From CBDULX01 sp048550535 (GTDB lineage Bacteria > Pseudomonadota > Gammaproteobacteria > SZUA-229): a stretch of 19,068 nt of DNA. Each line of letters starts with the position of its first letter. Within the stretch, counting starts at the first letter, position 1. The DNA lies in assembly GCA_048550535.1 (NCBI GenBank), contig JBLYYN010000020.1, forward strand, positions 1 through 19,068. Reading direction: 5' to 3'. The translations under genes and the position numbers were made by a program. The notes below the pieces were generated by a model. It did no database searches, was not told where the DNA came from, and saw only the letters and a list, made by a program, of their open reading frames with translations. This document shows positions 1-6,287 of this stretch, piece after piece.

Positions 1-330
1 AGAAGCAGAATTACGAATCTACCCTTGCCATGATAAGTAGATGTATAATTATTAATCTACCACTGGTCTAGCTTAGAGGCATTGCCATAGTAAGTAGAAG
101 CTGAAATATGAATTTACCACTATTCCTACTTAGTGGCTTCGATCCTCAAACATAAACTTAAATAAAACCATTTACTCTAAGGAGCTTTAGTTTCCAAACA
201 AAAAGCATTGCCAAGTTAAGTAGAAGAGTGAGTATTAATCTACCACTGTCTTACTTAGAGGCTCCAAGCCTCAAACAAAAAAGTCCATTCAAAGCATTCC
301 TGCCTAGGCTCCATGCCATTACCCACTACT

Positions 331-528
331 GTCCGGGAAAAATGTTCCGGTCATTCCTGCATGTTTCTAGCAGGAATCCAGCATTGTAAAATTATTGGAT
401 CCCGGCTTAAAAGCATACCGGGATGACGAAAAGCACTGGTTTAAGTTTTTTGAGTCTACCTTTGCTTGTAAATATTTTCACCTTTTAAAGCCAATACCTT
501 ATGGTAAATTATGAAAGTTTTCCCGGAC
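331..528. mobile_element. MITE-like element with 11-bp terminal inverted repeats
   Basis: The left end GTCCGGGAAAA (331-341) is the exact reverse complement of the right end TTTTCCCGGAC (518-528). The bases ACT lie directly outside both ends (328-330 and 529-531), consistent with a 3-bp target duplication. At 198 bp, without a reading frame, it is too small to encode a transposase and would need one supplied in trans. It interrupts the surrounding repeat cluster, so it arrived after those repeats formed. I cannot assign the insertion-sequence family from the ends alone. Confidence 0.65.
349..428. repeat. REP-like double palindrome inside the MITE-like element
   Basis: Two hairpins sit back to back. 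ATTCCTGC (353-360) pairs perfectly with GCAGGAAT (370-377), and ATCCCGG (399-405) pairs perfectly with CCGGGAT (418-424). The outer parts, GTCATTCC and GGATGACG, are also nearly complementary. This TCATTCC...GGATGAC form resembles a palindromic intergenic repeat common in many proteobacterial genomes. That resemblance is from memory, not from a search. Confidence 0.6.
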
Positions 529-760
529 ACTAGTGAGTGACGTTACCATAGTAAGTAGAAGCTGAAATATAAATTTGCCACTATACCCACTTAGACGCTC
601 CAGTCCCCAAACAAAAAGCATTGCCATGGTAAGTAGAAGAGTGAGTATTAATCTACCCCTGTTTTACTTAGAATCACCAGTCCTCAAACAAAAAGCCAAA
701 TAGAGCATTTTCACCCAGGCTCCAGTCCTAAAATAAAGCTCCATATTTCAAATACCCACC

Positions 761-1473
761 CAACTACCAGATAAATATAAAGCTCGCAAAATAAAAATTT
801 TAGTATTTCAGTATGCTAATTTAAATCTGTGTGGTCTAGAAAAAACTTTAGCTATGTTGAGATTTTGACAGAGTGTGGATGTGTTATTTACAGCAATTCG
901 ATGAGGGATGTTAAGGATCTGTTATTATCTAGAATCTTTAAGATCTTTCGACAATTGCCCCTAGCATTGTTGCCTTAGGTTTATAGAATCAATCATTCGT
1001 TAAAAACTATCATTGTAAACCGGCCAGCAGCGAATGGAATTTTGATAATTGATTGGTGATCATTGGCTTATTCTGAGTCCCTCGTGTGTCTAGCCATAGC
1101 CGTTTATGAGTGGCAATAGCTTGTCCATCTACAAAGATTTGTAACAGAGGTGTTTAACTATAAAGTTAGCTTATCAGTTATGCGCTGCAGACTTACCCTA
1201 CTAATATGCTCAGTTAAATTTGATTCAGTTCAAGCAAAGTTAATTTAAATGAAATCGGGAATAATGGTAGCTGTTTTATCGGTTGATGCTTGTTATGCTG
1301 CGTCTCGGATTCGGTGCTGGATGTTAATAGATGCAATTAGTTGAGCTTTATCAATAGTTGCTAATATACCTATAGATACACTTGTATTTAGCTAAACGTG
1401 GTTTACTATAGAGCCATCAATAAACCGGACTTATCCAACGATCAGATATTCGTTGCTGACAGTTGAAGGTTTT
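761..1473. other. AT-rich stretch upstream of nuoA with no supportable gene
   Basis: All six frames are broken by frequent stops and no recognised RNA gene is present. The secG and tRNA-Leu genes that often precede nuoA in gammaproteobacteria are not here. The only hint of former coding sequence is a minus-strand open stretch of about 47 codons ending at 1010, covered under findings. GGTTTA and TAAACC near 1400-1426 form a small inverted repeat. Base composition is clearly more AT-rich than the nuo genes downstream. Confidence 0.6.
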
Positions 1474-1500
1474 TTGACTAAAGTCATATTGCGTGATAAT
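1474..1500 (+). promoter_or_regulatory. Possible sigma-70 promoter for the nuo operon
   Basis: TTGACT (1474-1479) matches five of six consensus -35 bases. GATAAT (1495-1500) is a good -10, but the spacer is only 15 bp; a second GATAAT at 1501-1506 gives 21 bp. Neither spacing is ideal. It lies about 50 bp before the nuoA start and is the best candidate in the region. A ribosome-binding purine run, GAGAGA (1535-1540), follows. Confidence 0.4.
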
Positions 1501-1549
1501 GATAATAAGAGCTTAGCTTGTCGTTCGACGACCAGAGAGATAAAAACAA

Positions 1550-1909
1550 ATGCTCGAAAATTACTTGCCTGTACTTCTTTTTATGATCATTGGTCTGGTG
1601 ACTGGTCTGGTGATGATTGCCCTGGGTGGCATCGTTCTGGCGCCACGCAAACCCGGCGCTGAAAAGGGCTCTCCCTATGAATGTGGCTTCGAGGCATTTG
1701 AAGATGCGCGCCTCAAGTTTGATGTCCGTTACTATCTCGTCGCAATTCTGTTTATTATTTTCGATCTTGAAATTGCTTTCCTGTTTCCCTGGGCCATAGT
1801 GCTGGATGAAATTGGGCTGTTTGGTATTGTAGCTATGGGAATATTTCTGGCTATTCTGGTGATCGGTTTCATCTATGAGTGGAAGAAAGGAGCACTGGAA
1901 TGGGAATAG
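1550..1909 (+). CDS. nuoA: NADH-quinone oxidoreductase subunit A
   Basis: NuoA is a small membrane subunit of complex I. It helps couple quinone reduction in the peripheral arm to proton movement in the membrane arm. The 119-residue product shows three hydrophobic segments (about residues 5-30, 61-80 and 85-110). It has the family signature YECGFE at 43-48, whose cysteine lies in the loop near the quinone cavity, and FDLEIAF near 71-77, where D72 and E74 match the conserved acidic pair of the family. The C-terminus (YEWKKGALEWE) is typical. A GAGAGA ribosome site lies 9 bases before the ATG. It is the first gene of the operon, and nuoB begins before its stop codon. Length and motifs are complete. 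Confidence 0.97.
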   Translation: MLENYLPVLLFMIIGLVTGLVMIALGGIVLAPRKPGAEKGSPYECGFEAFEDARLKFDVRYYLVAILFIIFDLEIAFLFPWAIVLDEIGLFGIVAMGIFLAILVIGFIYEWKKGALEWE

Positions 1910-2376
1910 AAGGCGTATTTAATAAAGGTTATGTTACCACCGGTCTGGACGTGGTGATTAACTGGGCGCGAACCGGTTCCATGTGGCCCATGACCTTTGG
2001 CCTGGCCTGTTGTGCCGTGGAAATGATGCAGGCGGGTGCTTCCCGTTATGATCTCGACCGTTTTGGTGTGGTCTTCCGCCCCAGTCCGCGACAATCGGAT
2101 GTGATGATCGTGGCCGGTACACTGACCAATAAGATGGGCCCGGCTCTGCGTAAGGTGTACGACCAGATGCCAGAACCCAAGTGGGTGATTTCCATGGGTT
2201 CCTGTGCCAATGGCGGAGGTTATTATCACTATTCCTATTCTGTGGTTAGAGGCGTTGACCGCATTGTGCCAGTCGATATCTATATACCCGGTTGTCCTCC
2301 GACAGCAGAAGCATTGATGTACGGCATTATTCAATTACAGAATAAAATCAAACGAACCAATACCATTGCCCGATAG
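1900..2376 (+). CDS. nuoB: NADH-quinone oxidoreductase subunit B (N2 cluster)
   Basis: NuoB carries the terminal [4Fe-4S] cluster N2, which hands electrons to ubiquinone. From the ATG at 1900 the product has 158 residues, and its four N2 ligands are visible as the adjacent pair C37-C38, then C102 and C132 (in the IPGCPP motif). I chose this ATG because AAAGGAG (1886-1892) lies 7 bases upstream and the protein then begins MGIEGVF, as in relatives. A GTG at 1879 in the same frame would add seven unusual residues and has no ribosome site. The gene overlaps the end of nuoA by 10 bp, suggesting translational coupling. It belongs to the connecting module together with NuoC, D and I. Confidence 0.97.
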   Translation: MGIEGVFNKGYVTTGLDVVINWARTGSMWPMTFGLACCAVEMMQAGASRYDLDRFGVVFRPSPRQSDVMIVAGTLTNKMGPALRKVYDQMPEPKWVISMGSCANGGGYYHYSYSVVRGVDRIVPVDIYIPGCPPTAEALMYGIIQLQNKIKRTNTIAR

Positions 2377-2393
2377 TGGCCTGAGTTGAGTGA

Positions 2394-3119
2394 ATGACAA
2401 CTAAAGCGCAGCAATTATCTGAAAAACTGGATCAAATCCTGGCCGGTAAATTGCAATCCAACAGCATCCAGTTTCATGGTGAGGTAACTATAGAAGTTGC
2501 CCCTGAGTATTTGCACGATGTATGTCTGGTGTTGCGGGATGACAAATCACTGGCGTTCGAACAGCTGATTGATCTTTGTGGGGTTGATTATTCGGCCTAT
2601 GGTGAAACCGAGTGGGTCACCGAAGAAGCGACCGGTTCCGGTTATAGTCGTGGTGTGGAAGAGGTCAGCAGCGGTCGCTTGCGTTTTGGTGATGAAGAGC
2701 CTGCAAAGAATACCGATCGCCTGAGGTTTGCCGCGGTAATACATTTGTTGTCCGTGAGTCAGAATGTTCGTCTGAGAGTTAGATGTTTTGCTGCCGATGA
2801 GGCCATGCCCATGGTGCCGTCGGTGATGGACATCTGGGCCGTGGCCAACTGGTTTGAGCGCGAGGCTTTTGATTTGTATGGCATTCATTTTGAAGGTCAT
2901 CCCGATTTGCGTCGAATACTGACCGATTATGGTTTCGTCGGTCATCCCTTCCGTAAGGATTTCCCACTGATTGGCAATGTAGAAATGCGCTATGACCCGG
3001 AGCAGGAACGGGTGATTTATCAGCCCGTTACCATTGAGCCTCGGGTGCTGGTACCACGAGTGATTCGCGGTGATAACCGTTATGTTGAACCGGAGACTTC
3101 CGACGAGGGTGCAAACTGA
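2394..3119 (+). CDS. nuoC: NADH-quinone oxidoreductase subunit C
   Basis: NuoC is a peripheral-arm subunit (the 30-kDa type) that packs against NuoD and supports the quinone-reducing module. The 241-residue protein ends with the family signatures FEREAFDLYG (154-163) and HPFRKDFPL (184-192). Residues about 71-111 form a charged stretch rich in Glu, Gly, Ser and Arg that sits inside the normally compact N-terminal domain. I read it as an insertion relative to shorter homologues; similar inserts occur in some gammaproteobacteria, as far as I recall. The ribosome site before ATG 2394 is weak. The stop codon overlaps the nuoD ATG by one base (TGATG), a sign of coupled translation. Unlike in E. 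coli, the gene is not fused to nuoD. Confidence 0.95.
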   Translation: MTTKAQQLSEKLDQILAGKLQSNSIQFHGEVTIEVAPEYLHDVCLVLRDDKSLAFEQLIDLCGVDYSAYGETEWVTEEATGSGYSRGVEEVSSGRLRFGDEEPAKNTDRLRFAAVIHLLSVSQNVRLRVRCFAADEAMPMVPSVMDIWAVANWFEREAFDLYGIHFEGHPDLRRILTDYGFVGHPFRKDFPLIGNVEMRYDPEQERVIYQPVTIEPRVLVPRVIRGDNRYVEPETSDEGAN

Positions 3120-4372
3120 TGCCAGAAATTCGTAACTACACCCTTAACTTCGGTCCACAGCATCCTGCCGCCCACGGCGTGTTGCGTATGATTCTGGAGC
3201 TGGATGGCGAGGTTATTCAGCGTGTGGATCCACACATTGGATTGTTGCACCGGGCCACGGAAAAGCTGGCAGAATCCAAGCCCTATAACCAGAGCATTGG
3301 TTATATGGATCGTCTCGATTATGTGTCCATGATGTGCAACGAACATGGCTACCTGCTAGCGGTGGAAAAACTGCTGGACATAGAAGTGCCGCAGCGTGGC
3401 CAGTATATCCGGGTGATGTTCGATGAAATTACTCGCCTGCTTAATCACCTGTTATGGATTGGTGCTCATGGCCTGGACGTGGGTGCCATGACCATGTTCC
3501 TCTATGCCTTCCGCGAACGGGAAGATTTGATGGATATGTATGAGGCCGTTTCCGGTGCTCGTTTGCATGCTACCTATTACCGGCCCGGCGGCGTAGCTCG
3601 TGACTTGCCCGATACCATGGCCCAGTATGATCCCTCTAAATTCCGTAGCAAGAAAGACCTTAAATTTTTAAACGACAATCGTTCCGGTTCCCTGCTTGAT
3701 TTTATCGAGGACTTCACCAACCGTTTTCCAACATATGTGGATGAGTATGAAACCCTGCTCACCGATAACCGTATCTGGAAACAGCGCCTGGTGGATATAG
3801 GTATAGTGTCTCCTGAACGAGCTTTGCAGCTGGGATTTACCGGTCCCATGCTGCGCGGCTCGGGCATTGAATGGGATTTGCGCAAGAAGCAGCCCTACGA
3901 AGTCTATGACAAGATGGATTTTGATATTCCTGTGGGCACCAATGGTGATTCTTATGATCGCTATCTGATACGCATGGAAGAAATGCGCCAGTCCAATCGC
4001 ATCATTAAACAATGTGTCGACTGGTTACGGGTCAATCCCGGCCCAGTGATGACCGAAGATTACAAAATCTGTCCGCCAAAACGCGAAGAAATGAAAGCGG
4101 ACATGGAATCCCTGATTCACCATTTCAAACTGTTCACCGAAGGTTTCTGTTTGCCTGAGGGCGAGGCCTATGGTGCGATTGAGCATCCAAAAGGTGAGTT
4201 CGGGGTTTATTTGATTTCCGATGGGGCCAACAAACCTTATCGGTTGAAAATACGTGCGCCGGGCTTTGCGCACTTATCGTCCATGGATGAAATGACTCGT
4301 GGCCATATGTTATCTGATGTCGTAGCCGTGATTGGTACGCAGGATATCGTATTTGGTGAGATCGACAGGTAA
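3119..4372 (+). CDS. nuoD: NADH-quinone oxidoreductase subunit D (49-kDa type)
   Basis: NuoD forms much of the quinone-binding cavity together with NuoB and is related to the large subunit of NiFe hydrogenases. The 417-residue product is normal in length for a stand-alone NuoD. The N-terminal QHPAAHG (14-20) contains the conserved histidines of the quinone-site loop. The GLLHRATEK and NQSIGYMDRLDY signatures follow, and the C-terminus ends in IGTQDIVFGEIDR, as in the family. GAGGG (3105-3109), inside the end of nuoC, serves as a ribosome site 9 bases before the ATG. The hydrogenase nickel-ligand cysteines are absent, as expected for complex I. Confidence 0.97.
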   Translation: MPEIRNYTLNFGPQHPAAHGVLRMILELDGEVIQRVDPHIGLLHRATEKLAESKPYNQSIGYMDRLDYVSMMCNEHGYLLAVEKLLDIEVPQRGQYIRVMFDEITRLLNHLLWIGAHGLDVGAMTMFLYAFREREDLMDMYEAVSGARLHATYYRPGGVARDLPDTMAQYDPSKFRSKKDLKFLNDNRSGSLLDFIEDFTNRFPTYVDEYETLLTDNRIWKQRLVDIGIVSPERALQLGFTGPMLRGSGIEWDLRKKQPYEVYDKMDFDIPVGTNGDSYDRYLIRMEEMRQSNRIIKQCVDWLRVNPGPVMTEDYKICPPKREEMKADMESLIHHFKLFTEGFCLPEGEAYGAIEHPKGEFGVYLISDGANKPYRLKIRAPGFAHLSSMDEMTRGHMLSDVVAVIGTQDIVFGEIDR

Positions 4373-4386
4373 CCATAGATAAAAAC

Positions 4387-4878
4387 ATGACTAACGAAAG
4401 CATCTTATCTGCCCATACCATCGAAGAAATCGATGACTGGATTAAACGCTATCCAGAAGAGCACAAAAAATCAGCCTTGTTAGCCGCTTTGCGGGCGGTT
4501 CAGCATCAGAACAAGGGGTACCTTACTGAAGAGCTGATGAATGCCGTGGCTGATTATCTTGAACTGTCGAAAATCGAAGTTTATGAAGTCGCCAGTTTCT
4601 ATTCCATGTATGAATTAAAGCCGGTGGCCAGGCACAGTATTTCAGTGTGTACCAATGTGTCTTGCATGCTGATGGGGTCAGATACCATAGTCAGTTACCT
4701 GGAACGCAAACTGGGAATCAAGCCGGGCGAAAGCACTGCGGATGGCCGGATTTATCTGAAACAAGAAGAAGAATGCCTGGCGGCCTGTGCCGGAGGCCCG
4801 ATGATGCAGGTTAATCATAAATATTACACAGATCTCACCGTGGAAAAACTGGATGAGATTGTGGATAGTCTGGAGTAA
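4387..4878 (+). CDS. nuoE: NADH-quinone oxidoreductase subunit E ([2Fe-2S] N1a)
   Basis: NuoE (24-kDa type) is part of the NADH dehydrogenase module and carries the [2Fe-2S] cluster N1a, off the main electron path. The 163-residue protein has a helical N-terminal half with the EVYEVASFYSMY signature near residue 64. Its thioredoxin-like C-terminal half has the four ligands: C88 and C93 (CX4C), then C130 and C134 (CX3C), in the sequence CLAACAGGP. The gene follows nuoD after 14 bp with only a weak ribosome site and is 2 bp from nuoF. Length and ligands are complete. Confidence 0.97.
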   Translation: MTNESILSAHTIEEIDDWIKRYPEEHKKSALLAALRAVQHQNKGYLTEELMNAVADYLELSKIEVYEVASFYSMYELKPVARHSISVCTNVSCMLMGSDTIVSYLERKLGIKPGESTADGRIYLKQEEECLAACAGGPMMQVNHKYYTDLTVEKLDEIVDSLE

Positions 4879-4880
4879 TC

Positions 4881-6158
4881 ATGGCCAACGAAGTCTGTTT
4901 TGCCACATTGCAGTTTGAAGACCAGCCATGGTCTTACGAAAACTATCTGAAGGTTGGAGGATACCAGGCTTTACGCAAAATACTGGATGAAAAAATTTCA
5001 CCGGAAGATGTGATCGAAATGGTCAAGGTTTCCGGCTTACGTGGCCGTGGAGGTGCCGGTTTTCCCACCGGCCTGAAATGGAGCTTCATGCCCAGAACTG
5101 CACCGGTACAGAAATACATTGTGTGCAATTCGGATGAGTCGGAACCGGGCACCTGTAAAGATCGTGACATATTGCGCTTCAATCCCCATGCGCTGGTGGA
5201 AGGTATGGCTATCGCCGGTTACTGCATTGGTGCCGATGTGGGTTATAACTACATGCGCGGCGAATTTTTAGATGAGCCTTATCTGCGATTCGAGCAGGCG
5301 GTGAAAGAGGCGTATGAGCAGGGTTATCTGGGTAAGAATATTCTGGGTTCCGGTTTTGATTTTGAGCTGTATCCGACACTGGGCGCCGGTGCCTATATCT
5401 GCGGTGAAGAAACTGCTTTACTGGAATCCCTGGAGGGCAAGAAAGGCCAGCCCAGATTCAAGCCACCATTCCCGGCCAATGTCGGCCTTTATGGTAAACC
5501 CACCACGGTTAATAACACTGAGTCATTAGCTTCGGTCCCTAGTATTGTGCTTAATGGTGGAGAATGGTTTGCCAAACTTGGGGTGGAAAACTCCGGTGGC
5601 GTGAAATGTTTCTCCATGTCCGGGCATCTGAATAATCCGGGCAATTTTGAAATCAATATGGGCACACCCTTTTCAGAATTGCTGGCATTGGCCGGTGGCG
5701 TCAAAGACGGTCGACAATTGAAAGCGGTAATCCCCGGTGGTTCTTCGGTGCCGGTATTACCCGCTGACCTGATGATGGAATGCACTATGGATTACGACTC
5801 CATCACCAAGGCAGGTTCCATGCTGGGCTCCGGGGCCGTGATCGTGATGGATGAAACCACCGACATGGTGAAAGTGTTGCAAAGAATTTCTCGATTCTAT
5901 TTTTCAGAATCCTGTGGCCAATGTACGCCCTGTCGTGAAGGTACCGGCTGGTTGTATCGTATGCTGACTCGCATCGTGGAAGGCAAGGGGCAGCCAGAGG
6001 ATCTGGATAAACTGGATAATGTGGCGAGCAATATCGAAGGTCGTACCATTTGTGCGCTGGGTGACGCAGCAGCCATGCCGGTAAGAAGTTTCATAAAACA
6101 CTATCGTCACGAGTTTGAATATTATATCGAGCACAAGCGCAGCATGATCGGCGCCTGA
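4881..6158 (+). CDS. nuoF: NADH-quinone oxidoreductase subunit F (NADH/FMN, N3 cluster)
   Basis: NuoF (51-kDa type) binds NADH and FMN and is where electrons enter complex I. The 425-residue product has the glycine-rich GRGGAGFPTG (about 55-64) for nucleotide binding, NSDESEPGT (83-91) of the FMN/NADH site, and GEETALLESLEG (from 175). The [4Fe-4S] N3 ligands follow: C345, C348 and C351 in the CGQCTPC motif, plus C391 in TICALGD. It starts 2 bp after nuoE with GGAG just upstream inside the end of nuoE. A 129-bp gap follows it before nuoG, the largest in the operon. Confidence 0.98.
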   Translation: MANEVCFATLQFEDQPWSYENYLKVGGYQALRKILDEKISPEDVIEMVKVSGLRGRGGAGFPTGLKWSFMPRTAPVQKYIVCNSDESEPGTCKDRDILRFNPHALVEGMAIAGYCIGADVGYNYMRGEFLDEPYLRFEQAVKEAYEQGYLGKNILGSGFDFELYPTLGAGAYICGEETALLESLEGKKGQPRFKPPFPANVGLYGKPTTVNNTESLASVPSIVLNGGEWFAKLGVENSGGVKCFSMSGHLNNPGNFEINMGTPFSELLALAGGVKDGRQLKAVIPGGSSVPVLPADLMMECTMDYDSITKAGSMLGSGAVIVMDETTDMVKVLQRISRFYFSESCGQCTPCREGTGWLYRMLTRIVEGKGQPEDLDKLDNVASNIEGRTICALGDAAAMPVRSFIKHYRHEFEYYIEHKRSMIGA

Positions 6159-6199
6159 TGGCTTTTTAACGGGCATAACCGCAGATAATAAACAGAATA

Positions 6200-6286
6200 A
6201 TGCTCATGATGATGACTACATATAATCTTGACTATCGTAATCACGGCTTGCTGCTTGCAGTAACCGATTTTGCGGCGAAGGTATGA
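6200..6286 (+). CDS. Possible 28-residue leader ORF in the nuoF-nuoG gap
   Basis: An open frame starts with ATG at 6200 (further in-frame ATGs at 6206, 6209 and 6212) and ends with TGA at 6284-6286, one base before the nuoG ATG. It would encode a 28-residue peptide beginning MLMMMTTYN. No good ribosome site is visible, and I recognise no similarity. The stop lies right at the nuoG start, so translation could be coupled, but an ORF this short can easily arise by chance. Confidence 0.2.
   Translation: MLMMMTTYNLDYRNHGLLLAVTDFAAKV
6221..6226 (+). promoter_or_regulatory. Isolated TATAAT in the nuoF-nuoG gap, possible internal promoter
   Basis: A perfect TATAAT hexamer lies 62 bp before nuoG in the longest gap of the operon. 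No convincing -35 hexamer is found 16-18 bp upstream. It could add expression of nuoG to nuoN, but support is weak. Confidence 0.22.
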
Positions 6287-6287
6287 G

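Larger units (their letters stand above)
1..760. repeat. Cluster of degenerate ~75-bp intergenic repeats with internal inverted repeats
   Basis: At least five related units are visible by eye: about 25-80, 81-158, 206-282, 541-617 and 618-695. The tail of a sixth lies at 1-24, cut by the window edge. A typical unit begins TTGCCATGGTAAGTAGAAG, continues through an AATCTACCACT block and a TACTTAGAGGC block, and often ends with TCCTCAAACAAAAAGC. Within a unit the early TAAGTA matches the late TACTTA as an inverted repeat, and GCC or GCCA near the start matches GGC or TGGC after it, so each unit could fold into an imperfect hairpin. Units 81 and 541 share one middle sequence (AGCTGAAATAT) and units 206 and 618 share another (AGAGTGAGTATTAATC), which suggests duplication of a two-unit block. 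A shared GGCTCCA module recurs near 307 and 719. No reading frame runs through the cluster. Spacing is uneven. Confidence 0.8.

Noticed and set aside
1..700. CRISPR-like array of repeats
   Set aside because: Copies are degenerate, unevenly spaced (77 to over 300 bp) and the intervening parts are themselves related; no cas genes are nearby.
865..890. TTGACA with TATTTA as a promoter upstream of nuoA
   Set aside because: The spacer is only about 14 bp and the site is nearly 660 bp from nuoA with no gene between.
1453..1662. 69-codon ORF overlapping the start of nuoA
   Set aside because: It runs in another frame over nuoA, includes the promoter region, and its protein has no family-like features.
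1879..1899. GTG start that would extend NuoB by seven residues
   Set aside because: No ribosome site fits it, while AAAGGAG fits the ATG at 1900, which gives the usual NuoB N-terminus.
6270..6287. TTG start that would extend NuoG by six residues
   Set aside because: GAAGG within this stretch is well placed for the ATG at 6288, and the added residues (MRRRYE) are unlike the family start.
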